NCBI GenBank assembly: GCA_023053545.1
Contig: JAKZAN010000001.1
Span: 186,001 to 250,000, forward strand
Source: Lepidurus packardi
Lineage: Eukaryota; Arthropoda; Branchiopoda; Notostraca; Triopsidae
Reading direction: 5' to 3'
DNA length: 64,000 bases
The notes under the pieces were generated by a model, which was given only the letters and a program-made list of their open reading frames with translations, searched no databases and was not told where the DNA came from. Both the position numbers and the translations under genes were made by a program. Position 1 is the stretch's first letter, and each line of letters begins with the position of its first letter. Positions 53,004-62,769 of the stretch are shown in pieces.

Positions 53004-56000
53004 TTACACAGGGAACCAAAGCTCGTACACCTCATGTTCTACGTACCTAAGGCGGTATTCTAGTTTTCGTTCTCTGAACACATGCATAGCATGACATGCA
53101 TTCTGATTAGATAAGCCATGCAGCGTTAACGAAGTATTAGATTCATTGTCGTTTGTTTTTCCTGGCCAATTTTTAGCCTCGTCTGCAATAGCATGGAATA
53201 TACCATTTGTTTTATGGTCCCAAAAGTCACAAGATAAAGTTTGAAGCGTACGAACACTTAAAACTATTTTGAACAAAGCCAAGACAATATTACTGCTTTT
53301 CAAAGCTTCCTCATCACTGGAGGATAATGGAGTTGAAGGACCAGGACCTATGGAGATCTTTGATAAATCAGATATCTTAATTCCCAGTTCGACTTTCTTC
53401 ATCCTCGGACAGCGTTGAAGGGCTTCTCGGATCGGATGCAGCATCAGAACTTCGCTGTTTGGCCAAAAGTTGTATCCTAATGACAACTCTTCAATATTGT
53501 CTCCACTACTTCCGGTTAAGGCCTCCAACGACTGGTTGCCATAGAACTCCTCGTCATTGTTTGTCTTTCCATAGATTCCGCCGATGGCAAGGGTCCGCAG
53601 ATTAGGTGCAGTTAGGTTAAACCAACTAAACAATTCGATTGGAAATTTGCACCAATCGATGGTCAATTCCTCCAGGTTTAGTGCCAGATTTCTCCAAGCA
53701 AGGAGGAGCTCTTGGTTCTCATCAGCTGACGGAAGCAATCCAACAAGCTCCAATGAAACGAACTCGAGATGAAGCCTTTTCAGACAGCATTTTTCCTTTG
53801 CCGCGTACTTGCTGATTTCAGTAACCTGTAATACGAGTAAGAAGGAATTTCTTCGTATAAACAAGGGTGAATTGTGATTGAATTATTCATGAAATGGGCG
53901 ATGAAAAGTTTTTGGGAAGTGCAGTTGTACAATTATCTCACTCACGTCAAATCGGAAACTCATGTCTGAAAGCTTTAGCGTTTCAAGTTTACTGGCGAGC
54001 ATCACTAGGTCTTCAAGCAGTACGCCTTTATTTAAGTTGAGGTACAGCGAAGTGAGACTGCACCCAGGCTCCGAAAGTCGTTTTAATATTGGGTTCAACG
54101 CACAACGACTAGAAAAACCTCGTTAGTTAATAGTTCTGATTACGTGGCTATTGTCCTTATACTCCAAGCGAAGGTGCTGTAAGTGAGACAACCACTTCTC
54201 AGCCAAGACTTCCGATAGTAGTGTTGTAACACCTCCATCCCCTGCAATAAGAATTCAAAGAGTAAGTTGGAGTGTGTTGCTGCATCATCTTGGAGACGTC
54301 CACATGACATGACATCAACGTCTGCGATCCAATAATTACAGCGCTCCCTCGTACTTACACTGTAGATGGAACTCGAAACGCTTGAGACGGCAAGTTTCAG
54401 GAACCTCTTGTATGGCCTCGGTCAGGGCCGATATAAAATCTAAGTATTAAAAATAGCCAAAATAAAATCCAGATATTTAATTTAACCTACCTTCTGGAGC
54501 TCTATAGAATCTCAATTGAACAGGACAGGAAGCAGATTTAAGAAGCTCCTGAAAACTGTGAACTAATTCTTGTCGCGTTGGGTCGCCAGTTATGTCGTAT
54601 CCTACTTCACATTCCAATGTATGAAGAACAACACCGGACTTGGACAAAGTCTGGAACACAACTGAAAAATTGTGTGCCTTAAAGCCCCCTCTCACAAAAA
54701 TGGAAATGGGGCAATCCTTTGGTGATGATAAGAGTGCGTTTGTTCTTCCAGTGTTCTTCTTGCCGAGCTCTTCAATCAGTTGAAGCAGAGTTAGGCTAGG
54801 CTCAACTGAGCTAACTCTGAGATATCCCCCTGTATGTTGGAGGTCCAGCTCGTTCGGCAGAGCATCTTTAAATTCGGACCAGGTTCTAGCGGCACCATTT
54901 TGGGTGAAATAATTTTTCATAAAGTACTTAAGACAGTCCAGAGGAAACTTAATGTCACGGAAAGCGTGGACTAAACACCTCCACTTTCCCATTTCCTTCA
55001 GGGAAACCGTAACTTCATCGAAGCTGGCCTCTAGCCGATACAGGTCAAGTAAGTTCTGTTCCAAAAGATCCGGGTCGGTTTCTCTACCAAGATAGTAGGC
55101 GGCTAGAAATTCTGCCGTGGTTCGATGAGGAACTTGGTAATGAGGAATCTTCTCTTTGGTGTCTTGGATCAGAACACCTGCCGCGATTAGTTGAGTAACT
55201 TTGACGTCGGTATTTTGAGCCTTTGATTTGTTTCCCGTTATATCAAATAAGGTGAAGCTCATGCTTTTAGTTTTCAGACCGTTGACGCAAAGACGACCAA
55301 ACTCTTGGAGGTAGCCTTCGTGACCTTCATGAATCTGACTGTCGAGGCCACTCCAGTTCCACATGTAAACGTCTTCTCCAGCAGCTCTGGCTTTCTTTAT
55401 GTATGCGCGGTACAGGTTCCTGTTGATCATGGCAAAGTAAAGACCCGAAACAGTTGAAGGTAGTTTCCCATTCGGGCACTCGCTGACTAAGCAGCACATC
55501 ATTACGCAAAGCAGTGGACATTGAGCTAGTTCCTTGTAAGGACTCTTGACTAGTACCTTCCGTAGGAATTGCTTGAATTGCTCCAGACTGAGTGGTTCAG
55601 CTCCAGTTTGTCGTGGGTCCTTTTCTTGAACATTTTTAAAATCATCGATACTTGGTAGATCATCCAACTTTTGGGAAAATCTCGTGTGTAGGTAATATAG
55701 TGTTATCATGTTTAAACTTTCCAGTGTTTCACTGCAGCTTATAACATCGGCTTTGGTTAAGTGACCTGCCTTGATGAAGAACTTGCCAACTGCCTCTGCC
55801 ACTTGTCTTTGTCCAAAGCCTTCAACTGTTACAAGCTGGGCATTACCTTTGACATCATCGGGCACATGTCTGCATCTCGATGTGAGCACCACGTGGCACT
55901 GCATCATGTCTTCTTTCTTCATAATCCCATCTACCCCTTCCTTGGTCTTAGCATTGGCCTCGTCGTACCCGTCCAGCAGAATCAGGACCTTTTCTGCTTC

Positions 56001-56839
56001 ACTCTCTAATACATCTTCTAGTAGCCATGTTTTTTTACCTTTCAGTTTCATCTTCTTTTTGTAGACTTTTTCCATGTAACTCAAGATGTTTCCCTGGTTG
56101 AAATTTAGGAACAAATAGAGCCTTGATGATACATGTTTAAGTAGACTTACATCTTCACCAACGGAGCCCAGTTTTACTATAAGCAGTAGACTAAAAGGAC
56201 TGGTGTACTTGGTATGATCGTTTGAGTCGCTTTTAGACCAATCAGAAGCGATCTTAAGCATCAAGGTTGACTTTCCATATCCGGCGTCTCCTTCAATCAG
56301 AATGCGGTAACTACCCCCTTTCCGAAAATGTTTCTGAAAGTGCCATCGAGTGCGCTAGATGAGTTTTAAGAAAATTAAAGTGTAATTCTTACCTGACATT
56401 GTTCAAAAAGTTTTTCCACACCAAACTTTGTTGAGTTTTGTAAGGCTAGCTCCGTATAGACTTCGTCGATGTACCAAGTGTGCTTGGGGTACCATGGCAG
56501 TGGAGAAGCTTTGCACAAGGCAGTCGAATAGTACTCTTTCAAGTCTTTGCACTAGAAAAGCAAACGCATACAGTTGTTGACATTGCTACTATCAATGAAT
56601 TCGAGCCTTTACTTCTAACTTATTCATGTCCACGGGTTGGTTTCCAACGTTAGCGACACCACCAATGCAAACATTTTCAGCACGATTGACGGTAACTGGA
56701 CCATTGAAGGTATTAGTAGTGCTTTGTTGGGAACCTATAATGAGACATCGGTATTTAATTTTAACCCCTCATACCCTTTAAACCTTGTAACGTATAGTTG
56801 CCTACTTCCAGCTTCCGAGCTTTTCTTATCCGAGTCCAT
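53004..56839 (-). CDS. NACHT-LRR (NLR-like) protein, copy 3
   Basis: Minus-strand gene of 9 exons: 56806-56839, 56613-56734, 56393-56551, 56151-56333, 54491-56093, 54359-54439, 54163-54241, 53946-54108, 53004-53825. Phases agree; product about 1,081 residues without internal stops. Start: ATG at 56839 (MDSDKKSSEAG), first ATG after an in-frame TAA; the upstream part of the copy 2 leader is closed off here. RHIM/amyloid-like segment (TFNGPVTVN, NVCIGGVANVG) at about 20-43. Linker KEYYSTALCKASPLPW. Walker A GDAGYGKST, Walker B VLILLDGYDEAN, sensor HVVLTSRC, HRTTAEFLAAYYL. LRR region: LTSLYLNL, LETLKLSD, LKRLHLEF, LEELTIDW, LRTLAIG, ending FPV. Divergent patches are ETLESLNMITLYYLHTRFSQ and the KKARAAGEDVYMWNW insertion. 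The 57-bp intron at 56094-56150 is in frame and stop-free. Confidence 0.87.
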
Positions 56840-59576
56840 CGTGCCAGTATTTTCCTCGTCTTATCCACGATGGAACTTCAGCGGTTGAATTTTCCTACTA
56901 GAAATGTTTTGTTTGTTTAAAAACATGAATTCCCAACACATAAAGAAAGCAGCAAATCGGATTTGAGCCATGTCGGAGGAGGTACCTCAGATGGGATAGA
57001 GTGAAAACGAGCTCATGTAAAACGACCGTGTTAGAGACGACCGAGCATCTAACGGCTTATATCGGAGCAGAGCTAAGAAGCCCGGGTAGGTCTCACTCGA
57101 ATCGCTTGCCCCGTCATTTTTCATGGTCGAATAAGCACTTTCAGATGTTTTTTTCAGCAATTGACAAAAGGGCTAAAATCGTTTGGATGAGGGAAACAAC
57201 ATTTAGACTTGCTCTGAACGCGCTTTAGAAAATGAACTTTTCAATTTGTCGTCTGGACACGCATAAACTATTCCCCGTACTGGGACTAAGTTAACGATCT
57301 TTAGCGTCCCGTCTAGCCTTGGGGTAGAACCCTAAACCACTTGCCACTTTTCATAGTTTGGTCTTTACATGGTATCTAATATCCACAGTGTCAGGGATAG
57401 ATTCTTCTCAGATGACTTGAGCAAATTAAAGTCGTTAAACTTACAAGAGTATCAATTGAAGGTTGAGCTAATCCAACTAAATGTTTGATTCACTCAACTC
57501 AACCTTTCGCAGTTAAATAAGGTTTCGTATGTGGCCAAGAAGCCAGACACTCGTTTGGCCTCATTGCTCTGTAAACTGGAATCTTTATCCGTAACTCTTA
57601 GCGATTCCTCCTTATCGTTATCTCTTTCGATAACCCTGTATGAACATGCCACCTTCCTCGGGGGGTCGGATCTTTCCTCCTAACTGTCGGGAATTTGTTG
57701 AATCATTTTTAAAATCGTTACGTGTTTTGTTGTCGCCAGCAGACGCGATCAAGTTCTTGTCTGCGCCATCTGTGGATGATAACATTTAACGGAGCAGGAC
57801 TCAAAAGACTCCTTTGTATCTTTCCATTTCCAGATTTTCTGCAATAATAGCACGAAATTACAAGCATTAATTACACTTTAACCAAACAATGAAAGGCGGA
57901 ATCCAGAAAATCAGACTCGAGAAGCCAAACAAAGCTTTGCATTCATTGACGCATCTTTGTTATAAACACTCATTCAATCATTTTTAATTTGCCTTCATTA
58001 GGGACTTCATTATTGTTAATTACAGTTATCGTTAGTTATTGACACTTCTCGGTTAATCAGCAAGACACTCCCTTACAGCCAAAAAATGCCTTGCAATAAA
58101 AAAAGAATATGGTACACAGGATATGACAGACCTGTCACTGACTGGGCGACGCCTATTGCGGACTTGCACCAGAAAAAAATGCGTTGTTTTCATGTGCGCC
58201 AATTCTGCTCATACTATCTGCATGACTGTCGCAGTCTTATGGTGCATTTTCCATTGAAAGCCAAATATGGAAGTAATCGTCAGAAGAAATTATAGAATTT
58301 GTCGTAGTGCGAAGCTTGAAATGAATTTCTGAGCCCCAACCTTCGGTAGAACGGATTGTGGAAATGGGCTAGGCATCGATAACTGTAGCTGTACAGATCG
58401 AATTAGTTGACAATGTCTTCCAATTTTGTAATGAGATTTCTTTTCCTTAGCCTTCGCGATTCCGTTGTGCAATACCTTTGTCCAATGCCTTTTCCTGATA
58501 TAAAACTTCTTGTTTCCAATATTACGGTTCTATTGGAAATAACGGCTACGAAAGTTGGCCTAGTGGCGGACAAAATTCTGAATCCATACTGCCGTCATTG
58601 CGGCTGCCTTGACGTTGAAAAACTCTGAATATTCTTGAAATTGAGGATGGGAAACGAACAAAAAGGCCGGCTTGGGTCTGCAGGCTAGCTTAGCAGACGG
58701 GAACATTCATTATTGGGCAACAGGAAGATTTTCCTGCGAACTTGGTAGACTTACATTCATTCTTGTCAACTGAAGCAGCTGGAGAATGATGTAAAAAAGA
58801 CTTGTAGGATTGAACACAAAAAAATGGCCCAAAATATTAAACGAAAACTGAAGTCACTACAGGCGACTCTACAGAGCTTAAAGTATTTGAACTAATTACG
58901 TCTGGAATGGCAAAGGTGAAGTGAATTACCTTTGCGATCGCGACAAATAGTAGAACTGAAATATACACATTTATTCAAACTAGAAATTATAAGGAATTAT
59001 ATACCCTATATTGCTGCTTTCAAATACGATTTTGTAAATTTATGGGGCATATATCTCTAGAAACCAACATTCTCGGAATTAAGCGTGACGTCATCATAGC
59101 GGAAGATCGCAAGCCAGTCCATTGCAAAAAGGCTGAAAACCGATCATTACAAAATGCCCCCTATTAGGCGATAAAGACTATCACATTGTCATGAGAGATT
59201 TGTGATGGATCGAGTCCGAAATTCGGAAAGAACCTTAGTTCAGCTTTTCGTTCTAGCACCCTTTTTTCTTCGGGTCTTTTGTTTAGAACGTTAGTCCTCC
59301 CTCGTTCCTCCGACAATAAAGTTCTGTTCTCGACGTTTAAACTTGTCTAGCGACATTATGACAACAGAACTAAATGGAGTAAAGTGTTGAAATAGAACAG
59401 AATTGCGTGCAATAAGTCAAGTGATTGTGGTACTAAGAAATATGAAAAAAAGTTCATTACCCTAAAGGTCAATTTTGTTTTCTAGAAATTGATCTATGAT
59501 AAGACAGACAAAATCATTTCCTAAGATTTTTTAAAATTACAAAATAGATTCCTTTTCATGTAAGACAGTCTTGTCT
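56840..59576. other. Intergenic right of NLR copy 3
   Basis: No gene supported. Homology to the other NLR units ends near 56890. A plus-strand frame at 57001-57228 contains CKTTVLETTEHLT, faintly like a LINE C-terminal knuckle, but the Cys pattern is incomplete. A frame at 58086-58295 (MPCNKKRIWYTGYDRPVTDW) has no recognisable family. Confidence 0.4.
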
Positions 59577-62318
59577 CTAAAGCCGTTCAAGCCATACACA
59601 TAAGCTGGCGAACACGTGTATGCTACTTCTATCATAATAAGCAATTATCACGTAGTCCTTGTTCGCACTCAAAAGGTCTATAAAATGAATGAAGAACTTC
59701 CCTTTTTCATCAAACGAGGAGCAAAACATTGGAAAATGATACAAAAAAGCGGGAGTGGCTTCACGCGACTGTATATACCACCAATATTCATACAACTTTA
59801 TCTGTTCAACGGTATAAGAACGACTTCGCGGAGCTTCATGGAACCGTTTCTTGTTCTTCACTGCATCAATAAGCGCTTCTAGGCCCGTCAGGGCATTTAA
59901 ACATTGCGACTATTGAACCCATGCCAAGTTTAAAAGGATTTCTTAGAATATTCAAGAAATATACCTTGCGCGCAATTAACTCTTGCATGCTCTTCAGCAG
60001 CGTCTTAAAGGCCGGGTCTTGAATACGGAGCAATTGGTTATGCTGAGGCGTCCAAAAGCAACGCTGCCCAAGCCAGCAAGTTTTCCAGGGTGGGTGCACT
60101 ATTTCTCTCAACTTTCCAACGAAACCGCCCCAAACTCGAGCAGTTTCACCACACTTGTCGTGGACCAATTTAGGCTTCGAGGAGGAAAATTTCGTTCAAA
60201 GAAAGGGCCAGTAGGACGTTGATAAACGCGGATTTGGCAGGTCAAAAGGGTAAAGGAAGATCGCAGGATATTTTCAGCGCTTCCAAATGGCTGTCGGCGA
60301 GGGGAACAACCAGCTCCAGCATTCGCACCAAGTAAACTTCGGAAACGTCTTTCAAGTAACTGAGCACGTAAAGCATTGCCTCCAGGTCCTTCTTCTCTAG
60401 CAGCATAGGGAAGATTTCGTCCGCAACCCTAAAAAGAGAATCCTTGATTACCAAACATGATTCCCTTGATTAGCATACTGAAATATTATTGAAGAGTCAT
60501 CTAGTGGGCAGGATTTAAAATAAATAACGCCCAGAGCCATCTAATGATACAAACATAGACAGAAAAATAAATCGATAGAAAATCAATCGAAAAATGGATA
60601 GAAAATAGAATAGTAACTGAATAACCAAAATAATAAAATAATAGAGAATAACAATCAAGTACAATGAATAGAATTATAAAATAACTCGAATAATAATGTT
60701 CAAATTGCCAGACTAACCTAAGAATCCTTGATTACCAAACGAGCTACATAAGAAATTAAGAGTCTTTACATGGCATGAGACAGTCCGGACTTTACCAGCG
60801 AATAAAACCTCTTCACCACATAGGTTTGCAACGATTTTCCCGCCTCGATGGGTGGTAACGGCTGAAACGCTTCATGCTCGGTTCCCCAACCCATACTTTC
60901 AGGTGCACTGACATCTGCGACTAAAACAAAAAGAAATTTCTTAGAAAATTACTGGAAAATCTCGCCCAGTATTTACCTCCATGGGCGTGTTTTCCGACCA
61001 CCGAGGCTAAAAGCGACGGTTGCCAGCGATAGGGCACCACGATTAGATTCTGCCCTACAGGCACAAACGCCCATCCTGTGGTTCCTCCTATGCGTAACCC
61101 ATAATTGGGGCGGGTGGGAGAAGACTTTCGCACAGCCGGACTTGGCAAGAATTTGAGGTCCCAGAACAAAGGACGGCTCCTTCTTCGCTGGCATCGGCAC
61201 CGTGCAACATAACGTGAGTCGAGTTGACTGCTTGAACGCAGACGGGTTGTGCAAGGTTAATTTGATGAACTCTACAGGAGGCTAAAGGTTTCATGTCGCT
61301 CGACAAGGAATACCGTGCTAACATCCCGTCTTTCCCTGCCAAAAAATAGCCAAAAATCAGTTAAACTTGTCAGTTAAGCAGACAGTTACGTTAAGCAAGA
61401 GACTGACCCACACTCTTGGCCAAGTGACACTTACACAAAACGACAACTTGTAAACATTCTCTGTCTTGACTACGGATCGTCCGGAAACTTGGTTGTGCCC
61501 GTTGGTTAAGGTTTGCATTTGTTTGTATCGTTGTATTGTTTGTATCGCTGGTTAAGGTAAACGACAAATGGCTCTCGGGTTGGCCATTATCGGCAAGTTT
61601 GAAGCAGTAAACACGAGGTTCCTCCTTTCAACCCAGAAAATATTACGTCAGTGAAAGTTTTCGGGCTCATCTTTGTTCCTTTTACTGTATGGGTCCTGGT
61701 AAATAGTATTACGAATTTCTTCCCGTTCCCGTTTTCCAGAAAGGAATGCCGCTGACGCTCGCCTGCAGCAAGAATTCTGGGCTTTTCTTGCTTCCGAGTC
61801 TGTAATGCAGCATCCAAAGACTTGCAAAACCCAGTCGAATACACCACCAACCAAGTTTCATCCTTTTGCGGCAAAACTGAGTGCAGTTCTGTCGTAAACT
61901 GAAAGGAAAATACGATAGAAAAACGTTATGAGACGATCTTTTTGTTTTTTTTTCTAACTTACGGCGTATTTTTCACCTGGTCAACGACAGACTGGTCCGA
62001 CTTCCATAGACTAATATGCTCGTAATTAAACACACATTGCTGTTTGGTGGCGTCATAGACCACTGGGCTAGTAAATTGGTTTGATTGCCGCGTACTCCAG
62101 CTTTGCAAAGGTTTCTGATCCGACAGCTGAAAGTCAAATACAATACATCGTTAGACTAAGGTTAAACAGTATAATTAACTTTTTGGAACGTTTTTTACCT
62201 TGTGGTGTACAGCAATGTTTCCACCAAGACTAACGCAAACGCAATCTTCTTCCTGGTCTGAACTGAGCCCAACTAAATTCCTTGTACCGACCAAAGGTAC
62301 GGCTTGAAATAAGACATA
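59577..62318 (-). pseudogene. NOL11-like: NOL11-like (U3 snoRNP / UTP-A component) gene with disablements
   Basis: Minus-strand exons: 62199-62318, 61963-62126, about 61647-61898, 60977-61335, 60796-60920, 59965-60428, 59577-59878. Family hallmarks: SDQKPLQSWSTRQSNQFTSP in the N-terminal propeller, VVPYRWQPSLLASVVGKHAH, IFPMLLEKKDLEAMLYVL, and a C-terminal SRSYTVEQIKLYEY resembling the terminal helix of NOL11, a nucleolar factor for pre-rRNA transcription and 18S processing. Disablements: frame break near 61160-61178 (two surplus bases before the FWDLKFLP stretch), in-frame TGA at 60242, and at least three frame changes within 59965-60230. The first coding exon was not found. Either a pseudogene or a gene with local sequence errors. 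Confidence 0.75.
60480..60720. repeat. AT-rich low-complexity stretch in NOL11-like intron
   Basis: Repeats of ATAGAAAAT/AATAATAA-type words. Coding content none. AAGAATCCTTGATTACCAAAC-like sequence occurs on both sides (about 60436 and 60720), so the stretch sits between short direct repeats. Confidence 0.55.
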
Positions 62319-62769
62319 CTGCGCAACAAATGAATAAGGGTTTGGTTATTTGATTTGTTTATAAACTGCCAAAAACCCTCCAAAATTTCCTTTGTTTAGA
62401 TGTAAACCGAACATTACCACGTGACAATTCAGAGAGTGCCAAAAAAAAGGAGAAGAGTTTCTCTGCTTGATTCCCTGGAGAAGCCTGAAAGAGTACCGTT
62501 CGGCCATCTAGTGGCGATTGAAGAAAAGCGAACTGAATTGAACATTTGTGATTCCAAACAGACAGGTTGTTCAGAATTGCAGTGCGAAAGATTGAAAGAA
62601 AAAGTGCAGCAAAACCTTTTGGAACCAGGTGACAAGTTTAGACTTACCAGTTTTGTTTTGTTTTTGCTCTCTTACACTATTTTTTTTCAATTTGTTCTTA
62701 TTTAACTTCTTCAAAAAGATAGTTTTACCCTAACGCTTTTTTCCTTTTTTCTTTCTTTTTATAAACTGT
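62319..62769. other. Upstream of NOL11-like gene
   Basis: No gene confidently supported. CCACGTGA (E-box-like) occurs at about 62418-62424. A plus-strand frame (62421-62705) has no ATG near its start and no recognised domain. Confidence 0.35.

Noticed and set aside
57001..57228. Frame with CKTTVLETTEHLT, like a LINE C-terminal knuckle
   Set aside because: Only part of the cysteine pattern; remaining sequence does not continue the family.
58086..58295. 69-codon plus-strand frame, Cys/His-rich
   Set aside because: No consistent zinc-finger spacing, no splice context and no recognisable relatives.
61587..61646. Extension of the NOL11-like third exon to 61587
   Set aside because: A GT donor at about 61646 is available and residues beyond it do not resemble the family; phase to the next exon is however not resolved.
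62421..62705. Plus-strand frame with PKKRRRVSLLDSLEKPERVP, possible divergent gene next to NOL11-like
   Set aside because: No ATG near the beginning, ends in a low-complexity hydrophobic run, no family recognised.
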